Shown: positions 1-8,553 of the stretch, piece by piece
Layout: each line of letters begins with the position of its first letter
Numbering within the stretch: position 1 is the first letter of the stretch
NCBI RefSeq assembly: GCF_040797425.1
Contig: NZ_JBFNEH010000013.1
Span: 1-64,000, forward strand
Direction of reading: 5' to 3'
DNA from: Symbiobacterium sp040797425
GTDB taxonomy: Bacteria; Bacillota; Sulfobacillia; Symbiobacteriales; Symbiobacteriaceae
DNA: 64,000 bases
The notes under the pieces: model-generated
Seen by the model: the letters and a program-made list of their open reading frames with translations, nothing else
Databases searched by the model: none
What the model was told of the DNA's origin: nothing
Position numbers and translations under genes: made by a program

Positions 1-69
1 AGCTGCATGCCGGTCGTGATTGCGTATCCAACGCAGCGGCAGGAAGCCATGTTGGACGGTATCCGGAGG

Positions 70-291
70 TCAGTCCAACCCCCTCTTGCGGAAGCGAAGC
101 CCGTACCACATGGAGAAGCCGGCGACGGCGGTCAGGATCCCGGCCAGCAGGTTGGCGGTGGGACGGTCGCCGGCCTGCGCCGCCAGAAGCGCTCTGACGC
201 ACGTGCCAGACGGGGCGATCGTGCCGTCCGTCCCGCTGCGCCCCGTCCCGGGACGGCGGGACGCGCCCCCTCCCGGCTGGAGGAGATGCAC
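70..291 (-). pseudogene. Possible remnant of a C-terminal membrane anchor
   Basis: The frame ends in a hydrophobic stretch of about 20 residues (NLLAGILTAVAGFSMWYG) followed by a basic tail (LRFRKRG). This resembles the end of a membrane-anchored or sortase-sorted surface protein. The preceding AQAGD is reminiscent of, but does not match, an LPXTG motif. The first 30 residues look like out-of-frame translation of GC-rich DNA and there is no clear ribosome-binding site. It may be a decayed 3' end or a chance ORF. Confidence 0.22.
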
Positions 292-347
292 TTTCCAGAG
301 TTGAAGTGTAAGTCAGCGTCAGCGAGTCCTCCCAGGGGGGTGGGAGC

Positions 348-3300
348 ATGTCGGCCGGCGAGCAGGTGCTCAAGTCCAAGTTGTTGCCGCCCCGGCTCCG
401 TCGGCACACCCTGGTCCGCCCGCGCCTTCAGGAACGGCTGCTGGAAGCCCTGGACGTGCCGCTCACCATCGTGCAGGCCGGACCCGGGTACGGCAAGACC
501 ACGGCCCTGGTCTCCTTCCTGGCCTCGGCGCCGTGCCGGTACGTCTGGTACACCGTGTCGACCGACGACCAGCACCCCTTTCCCTTCCTCCTCCACCTGA
601 TCCACGCCCTGAAGGCTGCGGTTCCCGGGCTGAGCGGGCGCGCCACCCAGCTGCTGGAGTCGGGCGGCGGGCCCAACCGGCCCTGGACGCAGGTGGTGGA
701 CGCCCTGACCGCGGACCTGCACGGGCATGCCGGGCAGGAACTCCTGATCGTCCTGGACGACTTCCACAACGTGGACGAGAACCCCCAGATCGTGGCCTTG
801 GTCGAGCAGTTCATCGAGCACATGCCCCAGCACGTCCACCTGGCTCTCGCCACCCGCCGCCGCCCGCCGCTCGCCGGCCTGCCGCGGTGGCGGGCCCTGG
901 CCGACGTGGTGGAAGTGACGGAGAAGGACCTGGCCTTCACCCCTGCCGAGGTGGAAGAGCTCTTCCTGGACCAGTACGGCATCAGCCTCACCAGCGAGCA
1001 GACCGTCGCCCTGGCCGAGCGCACCGAGGGCTGGATCATCGCCCTGCAGCTGGCCTGGCAGGGGCTGCGGAAGGGCTCCACCCTTCAGGACTTCTGGGAG
1101 GGGACACCCAAGAACCTCGACACCCTCTTCGACTACCTCGCCCACGAGGTGCTGGACCGGCAGCGCCCCTTCGTCCGCCGCTTTCTGCTGACCACCTGCG
1201 TGCAGGAGCGGCTCCAGCCGCGCGCCTGCGACCATCTGACCGGCGAAACCGGCAGCGAGCGGGTGCTGGCGGCGCTGGAGGAGAACGGCCTCTTCACCCA
1301 GGCGGTGGGCGACGGCGAGTTCCGCTACCACCAGCTCTTCCACCAGTTCCTGCGGGAGCAGGCCCAGCAAGATCCGGAGGCATGGCGGGCTAACCACCTG
1401 GCCGCCGCCCAGTACTACCTGGCCGCAGACAGCCCCGAGACGGCGGCCAACCACTTCGCGGAGGTGGGCGAGTTCGACCAGGCGGCCGGCGCCATCCTCA
1501 GGGCCGCCGATGCGATGATCAACGCCGGTCGGGTGGAGGCGCTGGGCGGCTTCCTGGCGCGCCTTCCGCAGGATACCTTCAGCCGCTTCCCCGAGCTGCT
1601 CCTCCGCTGCGGCGACGTCGCCCGACTCACCAGCCGCTTCGACGATGCCCTGGCCTATTACGGCCAGGCCGCGGAGAAGTACGCGGTGCTGGGCGACGAC
1701 CGCGGGCGGTGCCTTGCCCTGATGGGCGAGGCCCGGGTCTACCTCGACACCATCTCCCCCGGCAAGGCCGACGACGTGCTGGCCGAGGCGCAGCGCCTCG
1801 CCCACGCCCTCACCGATCACGAGCGGGCCGACCTGATGACCCTGCTGGCCGAAAACGAGACCAACCGTGGACGGCCCGACTACGCCGCCCGCTTCGCCAG
1901 CATGGCGGCCGCCAGCGCCGGCGGACCGGTCGACGACCTCCTGGAGGTCCGCGCCCTCCTGCGCACGGGCCGGCTGGCCGAGGCGATGCGCATCCTGGAG
2001 CGGCTCTCCAAGCAGGGGCTGGCCGGCGCGAGCCGCGCCCACCGGGAGGTCCCGCTGCTCATCTCGTATATCGCCGCCCTCATGGGCGACCAGCGGCTCA
2101 CCCTCACCGGGGCCGAGGAGGGCATCCGCCTGGGCAAGGAGAAGCGCTCGCCCTTCGTGGAAGGCGTCGGCCTGATGCGCCGCGCACACGCCCTGCAGCT
2201 GGACCCCCACGCCCCGGACGAGGCAGTGGCCGCGGAGTACCAGGCCGCCATCGCCCTGATGGACGAGATCAACGTCACCCGCGGCAAGGCAGAGCCGCTG
2301 GCCGGCCTCGCCCTGTTCTACGGCCACCGGGCCGGCAACTGGGCGCAGGCGGAGCATTACGGCCTGGAGTCGGCCCGGATCGCCCGCGCGGCCTGCGACC
2401 AGTGGTTCCACGGCTACGCGCTCCTCAGCCTGGGCTCCTCCGCCGCCGCCCTCGGGCGCACCGAGGCGGCGGGGTACCTGCGGGAAGCCGAGAAGGAGTT
2501 CGCCGCGACCGGCGATCCGTACGGCCTCGCCCTGGCCCGGGTCTGGCAGGCGCTGCTGGCCCACCGGCAGCGAGACTGGGCCGGCTTTGCCGCCTCGATG
2601 GAGTCCGCCCTCGCCGCGGCGCATGAACACGGCTACAACTACCTCTTCACCCGCCGGACCCTTTTCGGACCGGAGGACCCGCAGGCGCTGGTGCCGCTCT
2701 TGCACGAGGCGCGCCGGCGCGGCATCCAGCCCGCCTACGCCACCCGGCTCCTCGCCGAGATGGGGATGACCGACCCGGAACACCATCCCGGCTACACCCT
2801 CCGGATCAGGACCCTGGGCAACTTCCAGGCCTGGCGGGGACGGCAGGAGATCACCCGCCGCGAGTGGCGGCGGGAGAAGGCCCGCCAGCTGCTCCAGCTC
2901 TTCGTCACCTACCGGGGGAAGCTGCTGCAGCGGGAGCAGATCCTGGACCTGCTGTGGCCGGAGTCCGACCCTGAGACCGCGCAGCGGGACTTCCGCGTTG
3001 CCCTCAACGTGCTGCTTTCCGCCCTCGAACCGGACCGGCCGGCCCGGGCAAGCTCCTTCTACATCCTGCGGGAGGGCCAGGCGTACGGGCTCAACCCGCA
3101 CTCCGGCTACTGGCTGGACGCCGACGAGTTCGAACGGCTGGCGAGCGAAGGTCTTGCACTCGGGGAGCGGCGGCAGGAGGAGCAGGCCCGCGACGCCCTG
3201 AACCAGGCTGTGGAGCTCTACCACGGTGAGTTCCTGGCGGAGCTGCGGTACGAGGACTGGTGCTCGGAGGAGCGGGAGCGGCTGCAGGTGCTCTACCTGC

Positions 3301-3590
3301 GGGCCCTGGAGTGGCTGGCCCAGGACGCCGCGCGCCGCGGCTGGTACGAACGCTGCGTGCGGCTGTGTGAGCAGATTCTCGCCTGCGACCACTGCTGGGA
3401 GGAGGCCTACCGGCTGCTGATGCACAGCCACTTCCGGCTCGGCAACCGGGCGATGGCCCTGCGGACGTACGAGAAGTGCGTGCAGAACCTGCGGGACGAG
3501 CTGGGCGTGAGTCCGATGGCGAGCACTACCCGCCTGTATGAACGAATTCGGAGGAGCGCCGCGCGCCAGGCCGCGCAAGACGACGCGTAA
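348..3590 (+). CDS. MalT-like NTPase regulator with C-terminal OmpR-type winged helix and BTAD (SARP-like)
   Basis: A 1080-residue regulator. The N-terminus (KSKLLPPRLRR...LVRPRL) is typical of MalT/LuxR-family STAND ATPases. A Walker A motif (AGPGYGKTT) lies near residue 45 and a Walker B-like LLIVLDDFH near 133. The middle is a helical, TPR-like region. From about residue 814 the sequence changes to an OmpR-like winged helix (LRIRTLGNFQAW, REQILDLLWPESD), then a bacterial transcriptional activator domain to the end. There is no LuxR HTH, so DNA binding should be of SARP type. The ATG start is preceded by a G-rich Shine-Dalgarno (ggggggtggg). It sits directly upstream of the catabolic operon on the same strand and is probably its activator. 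The inducer is unknown. Confidence 0.88.
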   Translation: MSAGEQVLKSKLLPPRLRRHTLVRPRLQERLLEALDVPLTIVQAGPGYGKTTALVSFLASAPCRYVWYTVSTDDQHPFPFLLHLIHALKAAVPGLSGRATQLLESGGGPNRPWTQVVDALTADLHGHAGQELLIVLDDFHNVDENPQIVALVEQFIEHMPQHVHLALATRRRPPLAGLPRWRALADVVEVTEKDLAFTPAEVEELFLDQYGISLTSEQTVALAERTEGWIIALQLAWQGLRKGSTLQDFWEGTPKNLDTLFDYLAHEVLDRQRPFVRRFLLTTCVQERLQPRACDHLTGETGSERVLAALEENGLFTQAVGDGEFRYHQLFHQFLREQAQQDPEAWRANHLAAAQYYLAADSPETAANHFAEVGEFDQAAGAILRAADAMINAGRVEALGGFLARLPQDTFSRFPELLLRCGDVARLTSRFDDALAYYGQAAEKYAVLGDDRGRCLALMGEARVYLDTISPGKADDVLAEAQRLAHALTDHERADLMTLLAENETNRGRPDYAARFASMAAASAGGPVDDLLEVRALLRTGRLAEAMRILERLSKQGLAGASRAHREVPLLISYIAALMGDQRLTLTGAEEGIRLGKEKRSPFVEGVGLMRRAHALQLDPHAPDEAVAAEYQAAIALMDEINVTRGKAEPLAGLALFYGHRAGNWAQAEHYGLESARIARAACDQWFHGYALLSLGSSAAALGRTEAAGYLREAEKEFAATGDPYGLALARVWQALLAHRQRDWAGFAASMESALAAAHEHGYNYLFTRRTLFGPEDPQALVPLLHEARRRGIQPAYATRLLAEMGMTDPEHHPGYTLRIRTLGNFQAWRGRQEITRREWRREKARQLLQLFVTYRGKLLQREQILDLLWPESDPETAQRDFRVALNVLLSALEPDRPARASSFYILREGQAYGLNPHSGYWLDADEFERLASEGLALGERRQEEQARDALNQAVELYHGEFLAELRYEDWCSEERERLQVLYLRALEWLAQDAARRGWYERCVRLCEQILACDHCWEEAYRLLMHSHFRLGNRAMALRTYEKCVQNLRDELGVSPMASTTRLYERIRRSAARQAAQDDA

Positions 3591-3601
3591 TCGCCTTGCA
3601 G

Positions 3602-3620
3602 TTGGTGACTCCCGTGTAAC
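3602..3620 (+). promoter_or_regulatory. 19-bp repeat, copy 1: candidate activator site upstream of the hydrolase operon
   Basis: The sequence ttggtgactcccgtgtaac occurs here, 12 bp after the regulator gene, and again identically at 5346-5364. It contains two similar heptamers (TGGTGAC at 3603, GTGTAAC at 3614) spaced 11 bp apart in direct orientation. Direct repeats on an 11-bp pitch are the known binding pattern of SARP activators, the class suggested by the upstream gene. A weak -10 (CAGAAT, 3631-3636) follows. The rest of the 350-bp gap to the hydrolase start shows no convincing gene. Confidence 0.5.
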
Positions 3621-3939
3621 AACGTTTTGTCAGAATCAACACCAACAGCCTGGTCGCACGTGTGGCCCGGGCCGGCCTGTCCGCGGCGGAAGGCCCCGTG
3701 AGCGGAGCCCTGTGTGGCACCGGGTGGCAGCTCTACTCGCCGTGTGGCGCCGCGTTGCGGCTTTGCATCCGGTAGCCCTCACCGACCCATCTGGCCACAC
3801 AGATGGTGATGTTGCCGGTGTCTGGCCGACCCTACCCATCTCCGGCAGATCGTCACCGCAGCCAGGAACTCGCCCCGGTGACCCGCGACGCCGCCTTTTC
3901 GCGCTCGCAGATGACATCCCGTCGATGGGAGGGATTCAC

Positions 3940-4713
3940 ATGCCTACGGTATCGCTTCCGAACGGCCTCCGCATCTTCTACCGGGAACGTGGTCAGGGCG
4001 GAAAGACGATCCTGCTGATTCACGGCAACACCGCATCGTCCCTCTGGTGGGAGCGGGTGATGGCGCACCTGCCCGAGAACGTGCGCATGCTCGCCCCCGA
4101 CCTCCGCGGCTGCGGCGACAGCGACAAGCCGGCGCCCCCGTGGTCCATCGCCGACCTGGCCGAGGACATCTACCAGTTCACGCAGGCCGTGGGCGTCCAG
4201 CGCTGTTTCGTGGTGGGGCACTCGCTGGGCGGCGGGGTCGCGATGCAGCTGGCTGTCGCGCACCCTGACCTGGTGGAGCGCCTGGTGCTGATCAACTCGG
4301 CGCCGGCCGAAGGGCTGGTCACCCCGCCGGAGCGGTACGTGCAGCTGGAGGCCGCGGTGAAGATGCCCGAGCTGCTCAAGGCCGCCCTCGCCCTGATGAT
4401 GCCCACCGCCCCGAAGGACGAGTTCTACCAGAGGGTGATGGAGGAGTCGGTTCAGAAGTCCGCCGGCGCGCTGATTCCCAACGGGCGGGCCCTGGACGTG
4501 ATGAACCTGGTGGAGCAGGTGGCCGGGCTGCGGGCACCGACCCTCATCATCTACGGCCAGAAGGACGGGCTGGTGACGCTCGACATGATGGAGCGCACCC
4601 GGGATCAGATCCCCGGCGCCCAGCTGGAGCTGTGGCCGGAGGTCGGCCACTCCGCCCCGGTGGAGGCGCCCGAGCGGCTGGCGAAGCGGCTGGTGAAGTT
4701 CTTCGGGATCTAA
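3940..4713 (+). CDS. Alpha/beta-hydrolase
   Basis: A 257-residue alpha/beta-hydrolase-fold enzyme. HGNTASS (residues 29-35) supplies the oxyanion region, the nucleophile elbow is GHSLGGG (Ser95), the acid is probably Asp in YGQKDGL, and the catalytic His lies in GHSAP (about His237). The ATG at 3940 is chosen because ggatgggaggg lies just upstream and the family N-terminus begins there; the reading frame is open further upstream but without homologous-looking sequence. First gene of the operon controlled by the upstream activator. The substrate cannot be told from sequence; an ester, lactone or C-C bond hydrolase is possible. Confidence 0.85.
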   Translation: MPTVSLPNGLRIFYRERGQGGKTILLIHGNTASSLWWERVMAHLPENVRMLAPDLRGCGDSDKPAPPWSIADLAEDIYQFTQAVGVQRCFVVGHSLGGGVAMQLAVAHPDLVERLVLINSAPAEGLVTPPERYVQLEAAVKMPELLKAALALMMPTAPKDEFYQRVMEESVQKSAGALIPNGRALDVMNLVEQVAGLRAPTLIIYGQKDGLVTLDMMERTRDQIPGAQLELWPEVGHSAPVEAPERLAKRLVKFFGI

Positions 4714-4728
4714 CTGCATGAAGTACGG

Positions 4729-4757
4729 GAGGAGCATCCTGCGGAAGGGTGCTCCTC
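4729..4757 (+). terminator. Hairpin after the first hydrolase gene
   Basis: GAGGAGCA pairs with TGCTCCTC around a 13-nt loop, 16 bp past the stop codon. There is no downstream T-run, so it may be an attenuating or mRNA-stabilising hairpin rather than a full terminator. Confidence 0.45.
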
Positions 4758-5043
4758 ATGATCTACCGGGAAGAAGAAGGGCACAGGGCCGTTCCAGCCA
4801 CTTCCCATCCAGACCTCGCGAATGGACGGGCGCCCTCGTCTCAACCATCCCATCAAGGGCGCCGACCCGGCCCTGCAGACCTATCGAACCCGTGTCGCGG
4901 CCGTTCCACCCCCCTCCCGTTGAGACTGTGCAGTCGTCCCCGGGCACCCCGGCCCCCTGCTCCCTGGCCCGAACGGAAACGATTTGAGCCACGCCCTCCA
5001 CCCCGCGTGCAGGCGCCCCCCGCCACCACCGCATTCTCCCGCG

Positions 5044-5206
5044 TCCGCCTGAACGATGTGAAGGACATCGACAGGGGGGGTTGGTCCTCCAGGAAGAACG
5101 CTCCCAGCGCATCGACCTGAAACTGGCGGAGGGCACCGCCGCCGGCGACAAGGTCCGGGTGTACGGGCCGGACGAAGACTGCCAGTGCCGCGTACCCATC
5201 CGGTAA
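5044..5206 (+). pseudogene. Short degenerate coding remnant with a frameshift at a G7 run
   Basis: Upstream of a run of seven G (5074-5080) one frame reads RVRLNDVKDIDRGG. Downstream, in the frame that ends at the TAA of 5204-5206, it reads LVLQEERSQRIDLKLAEG followed by TAAGDKVRVYGPDEDCQC. Joined, these look like the end of a real protein, with charged/hydrophobic alternation unlike the surrounding DNA. A strong terminator lies about 90 bp downstream on the same strand, as expected for a gene end. No family is recognised. Confidence 0.3.
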
Positions 5207-5297
5207 GCCGGACGGGCAGGCCATGGACGCCCTGCGCGGGGGCCTCACGCGTGGCCTCCCTGCATCCGGCGCCCGGCCCGCCCACAACCCCCACCTG

Positions 5298-5347
5298 CGA
5301 ATGAGGGTCTGCTCATCCGAACGGAGGAGCAGACCCTCATTCGTTTT
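5298..5347 (+). terminator. Rho-independent terminator
   Basis: A perfect 17-bp stem (CGAATGAGGGTCTGCTC at 5298-5314 with its complement at 5327-5343) and a 12-nt loop are followed by TTTT. It abuts copy 2 of the 19-bp repeat, so it insulates the KAS III operon promoter from upstream transcription. Confidence 0.85.
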
Positions 5348-5375
5348 GGTGACTCCCGTGTAACTGCACGGTTAC
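5346..5375 (+). promoter_or_regulatory. 19-bp repeat, copy 2, with a third phased heptamer
   Basis: Identical to the 3602-3620 copy. Three related heptamers lie on an exact 11-bp pitch: TGGTGAC (5347), GTGTAAC (5358) and CGGTTAC (5369). This arrangement fits SARP-type activator binding ahead of the -10 region. It lies 78 bp before the KAS III-like gene and is the best candidate for the main regulated promoter of the catabolic operon. Confidence 0.55.
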
Positions 5376-5452
5376 TGAGGCCCTCTACGTTGAAACCGCA
5401 GACACGATATTTCCCACCAGCCACAACATGCGCTCACTGTGAGGTGCAGCCC

Positions 5453-6505
5453 ATGACCACGACTCAGCCCCACGTCGGTGTGGTGAGCACCGGCATCTAC
5501 ATCCCGGAGCACTACATGACCGCGGAGGAGATCGCCGCCAGGTCTGGGGTGCCGCTGGATGTGGTGAAGCAGAAGATGGGCATTCTGCGCAAGCCCATCC
5601 CCGGCCCCGAGGACGGCACGGCGGCCATGGGCATCCGGGCCGCCCGGCAGTGCATCGAACGGGCGGGCATCGACCCGGCCACCATCGACCTGGTGATCTA
5701 CATCGGCGAGGAGTACAAGGAGTACCTGCTCTGGACGGCCGGCATCAAGACGGCGCACGCCGTGGGCGCCACCAACGCCTGGGCGTTTGACACCCAGCTG
5801 CGTTGCGGCACCTGGGTGCTGGGCATGAAGCTGGCGCAGGCCCTGATGCTGAGCGACGAGCGGGTCAACACCGTGCTCCTGGCCGGCGGCTACCGGAACG
5901 TGGACTACATCAACTACGCCAACCCCCGAGTCTCGTTCATGTACAACCTCGGCGCCGGCGGCGGCGCCATGCTCCTCAAGAAGAACTACGGCCGCAACCG
6001 GGTGGTGGGCTCGGACATCATCGTGGACGGCTCGCTTTCGGAGACGGTGGGCGTCCGCGGAGGCGGTACCCTGGCCGGCCTCCACAACCACGACGACTCG
6101 CTCTACCAGCTGGACGTGTTCGACGTGGACTACATGAAGGCCCGGCTCAACGCCGTGTCGACCCAGCGCTGGGTCGAGGTGGTCAGCCGGGTCTGTGCCC
6201 GGGGCGGCTACCGGACCAGCGACATCGACTACCTCGCGATCCTCCACATGAAGCGCTCCGCCCACAAAGGCCTCATCGAGCAGCTCGGCATCTCGGTCGA
6301 CCGGGCGATTTACCTGGAGGAGTACGGCCACATCGGCCAGATCGACCAGATCCTCTCCATCCACCTCGCCCTCGAGCGGGGGCTCATCAAGGACGGCGAC
6401 CTGGTGGTGGGGGTCAGCGCCGGCGTCGGCTACGCCTGGGGTGCCACCGCCATCGAGTGGGGGCCGATCGGGGCCACGCGGGCGCGGAAGCAGGCCGCCC
6501 GGTGA
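5453..6505 (+). CDS. KAS III / thiolase-superfamily condensing enzyme (3-oxoacyl synthase III-like)
   Basis: A 350-residue enzyme related to FabH and HMG-CoA synthase. The active-site Cys is Cys118 (QLRCGTW) and the conserved His is His265 (LAILHMKR). The third FabH catalytic position, normally Asn in a GNTSAAS-type motif, reads as His293 in EYGHIGQID. The glycine-rich GVSAGVGYAWG near the C-terminus is normal for the fold. The ATG at 5453 follows a gaggtg Shine-Dalgarno. In an operon with a thiolase, dehydrogenase and CoA ligase it probably condenses or cleaves an acyl-CoA rather than starting fatty acid synthesis. The substrate is unknown. Confidence 0.78.
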   Translation: MTTTQPHVGVVSTGIYIPEHYMTAEEIAARSGVPLDVVKQKMGILRKPIPGPEDGTAAMGIRAARQCIERAGIDPATIDLVIYIGEEYKEYLLWTAGIKTAHAVGATNAWAFDTQLRCGTWVLGMKLAQALMLSDERVNTVLLAGGYRNVDYINYANPRVSFMYNLGAGGGAMLLKKNYGRNRVVGSDIIVDGSLSETVGVRGGGTLAGLHNHDDSLYQLDVFDVDYMKARLNAVSTQRWVEVVSRVCARGGYRTSDIDYLAILHMKRSAHKGLIEQLGISVDRAIYLEEYGHIGQIDQILSIHLALERGLIKDGDLVVGVSAGVGYAWGATAIEWGPIGATRARKQAAR

Positions 6506-6743
6506 ACCCCATCGGCTCGGGGGGACAGGCGAGGGCCGACAGGGGGAGCATGGGCCGGGCGGACCCCGCATCGGGACCTGGGCCCGGGCACGCCCCTGCG
6601 AGACCGGCACACTCGGCCCAGGCGAGCGACCGCCAGGCCAGAACTTCCACCCGGACTGGAAGAGCAGACCCCCGGGGACAACATCGCCCCCGGTCTGACC
6701 GAGCATCTGCGGGCGCAACCGCCCGAGATTGGGAGGCGAGCTC

Positions 6744-7547
6744 ATGCCTGAGATTCACGCCAACGGGATCACGCTCCACTACCGGTGGCAGGGCCGGATG
6801 GACGGGCCGGTCCTGGTCCTCATCAACGGCCTGCTCACCGACCTGAGCAGCTGGAACGGCCACCTGCCCCACCTCACGCCCCACTTCCGCGTGCTGACCT
6901 ACGACTGCCGCGGCCAGGGGCTCAGCGAGAAGCCCGACGAGGGCCCCTACACGCCCAGGCTTCACGCCGACGACCTGAAGGGGCTGCTGGACGGCCTGGG
7001 CATCGAGAAGGCCGCCCTCCTCGGGGTCTCCAGCGGCGCCTGCGTGGCCCTCAGCTTCGCAGCCCGCTGGCCCGAACGGGTCTCGGCCCTGGTGCTGGCC
7101 AACGGCTACGGCGTGGCCGACACGGCGATGCAGGTGAAGCTGAACTCCTGGCTCCGGGCCATGGAAGTCGGCGGCGGCCCGCTGCGGTTTGACGTCTCCG
7201 TCGCCTGGATCTGGGGCGCCTCGTTCCTGAACAACCACTACGAGGCGCTGAAGCCCTGGAGGGAGAAGGGCACCGCCCTGCCGGCTCACGCCGTGATCCA
7301 CCTCATCCGGGGTGCGATGGAACACGACGTGCTGGAGCAGGCCCGCAACATCACCTGCCCCACCCTCCTCATGACCGGCGACGAGGACGTGCTCACCCCC
7401 CTCAGCTACAGCCGGGCCCTGCAGGAACGCATCGCCGGCAGCCAGGTCGTCGTGCTGAAACAGGCCGGCCACTGCATGTTCCTCGAGCACGTCGACGAGT
7501 TTTCGCAGGTCGCCGCGGACTTCCTGCGCCAGGCGCTCCTGGCGTGA
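6744..7547 (+). CDS. Alpha/beta-hydrolase
   Basis: A 267-residue alpha/beta-hydrolase, clearly different from the one at 3940. The nucleophile is in GVSSGA (Ser96), the acid in TGDEDVL, and the His in AGHCMFL (about His243). In place of the usual HG oxyanion motif it has INGLLTD (residues 28-34). The ATG at 6744 has a gggaggcgag Shine-Dalgarno. The 238 bp upstream, between the KAS III-like gene and this start, holds no gene I can support. Probably a thioesterase, esterase or C-C hydrolase of the same pathway. Confidence 0.83.
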   Translation: MPEIHANGITLHYRWQGRMDGPVLVLINGLLTDLSSWNGHLPHLTPHFRVLTYDCRGQGLSEKPDEGPYTPRLHADDLKGLLDGLGIEKAALLGVSSGACVALSFAARWPERVSALVLANGYGVADTAMQVKLNSWLRAMEVGGGPLRFDVSVAWIWGASFLNNHYEALKPWREKGTALPAHAVIHLIRGAMEHDVLEQARNITCPTLLMTGDEDVLTPLSYSRALQERIAGSQVVVLKQAGHCMFLEHVDEFSQVAADFLRQALLA

Positions 7548-7563
7548 TCGGAGGCAGAGCATC

Positions 7564-7767
7564 GTGACGGAACAGCCGCTGATCGCCTCGTTCGTGGTTC
7601 GCCTCCTCCGCGTGGAGGGGGCCGAACCGGGCCAGACCGGTCCGCCGCTCAGGGTCCTGGTGCGCCACGTGCAGACCGGTCAGGAGATGCGCTGCCTCCG
7701 CCTGGAGGAGGCACTGGCCTTCATGGAGCACTGCCTACAGCTCTCCCGCCAGTCGGAGGGCGAGTAA
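7564..7767 (+). CDS. Small protein of unknown function (67 aa)
   Basis: A GTG start with ggaggc 9-14 bp upstream, 16 bp after the hydrolase and 24 bp before the dehydrogenase, so it is embedded in the operon. The sequence (FVVRLLRVEGAEPG, LRVLVRHVQTGQEM, LEEALAFMEHCL) predicts two beta strands and a C-terminal helix and has no membrane segment or signal. I do not recognise the family. Its placement suggests an accessory subunit or regulator of the pathway. Confidence 0.6.
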   Translation: MTEQPLIASFVVRLLRVEGAEPGQTGPPLRVLVRHVQTGQEMRCLRLEEALAFMEHCLQLSRQSEGE

Positions 7768-7791
7768 CGAAAGCAGAGGTGTGAACTGAAG

Positions 7792-8532
7792 ATGGAACGG
7801 GAACTTACCGGCAAGGTCGCCCTGGTCACAGGGGCAGCCCGGGGCCTGGGGCGGGCCATCGCCCTGGAGTTGGCTTCCCGGGGCGCAGACGTGATCGTGA
7901 ATGACGTTCCCAACATGGCAGAGGTCGCAGCGGAAACGGTCGCCGCGGTGGAGGCGCTGGGTGTGAAGGCCCGCTTCTACCCCGCCTTCGTCAACGACGA
8001 GGAGCAGGTGAACCGGATGGCCGCCGAGGTCGGCCAGGTCGACATCCTGGTCAACAACGCTGGCGTGAACCGTGACGGGACCATGAAGAAGTCGAAGAAG
8101 GCCGACTGGGACTTCGTGATCGACGTGAACCTCACCGGCACCTTCAACTGCCTCAAGGCGTTCACCCCCGCCATGCGGGAGCGCAAGTGGGGCCGCGTGA
8201 TCAACATCGCCTCTTACGTGGGCCGCACCGGCGTCTTCGGCACCCCGTACTACGCCGCCTCCAAGGCCGGCGTGATCGGCCTCACCAAGGAGGTGGCCAT
8301 CGAGATGGCGCGCCACGGCGTCACCGTCAACGCCCTGGCGCCGGGCTACATCATGACCGACATGATGATGGGCTACCCCGAGGAGCAGAAGGCCAAGATC
8401 ACGGCCGGGATCCCCGTGGGCTACTGGGCCAAGCCCGAGGACATCGCCTACTGGGTCGGCGTGCTGGCCTCGCCGCGGGCCCACTACATGACCGGCGCCG
8501 TGCTCGACTGCAACGGCGGCGTCTACATGTAG
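7792..8532 (+). CDS. Short-chain dehydrogenase/reductase (3-oxoacyl reductase / acetoacetyl-CoA reductase type)
   Basis: A 246-residue classical SDR. The cofactor motif is TGAARGLG (residues 13-20), followed by NNAG (88-91), Ser141, Tyr154 and Lys158 of the catalytic set, and a PG-containing loop after it. Asp38 at the end of beta 2 (VNDVP) suggests NAD(H) preference. It lies between the small ORF and the thiolase and most likely interconverts 3-hydroxyacyl- and 3-oxoacyl-CoA in the direction required by the thiolase. Confidence 0.86.
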   Translation: MERELTGKVALVTGAARGLGRAIALELASRGADVIVNDVPNMAEVAAETVAAVEALGVKARFYPAFVNDEEQVNRMAAEVGQVDILVNNAGVNRDGTMKKSKKADWDFVIDVNLTGTFNCLKAFTPAMRERKWGRVINIASYVGRTGVFGTPYYAASKAGVIGLTKEVAIEMARHGVTVNALAPGYIMTDMMMGYPEEQKAKITAGIPVGYWAKPEDIAYWVGVLASPRAHYMTGAVLDCNGGVYM

Positions 8533-8553
8533 CCCCCGGGGAGGTGCAGACGC

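Noticed and set aside
132..3578. A 1148-codon open frame on the minus strand antisense to the regulator gene
   Set aside because: It is a mirror of codon-position GC bias. The protein is Gly/Arg/Leu/Gln/Val low-complexity with no family features, while the plus strand has a full set of motifs.
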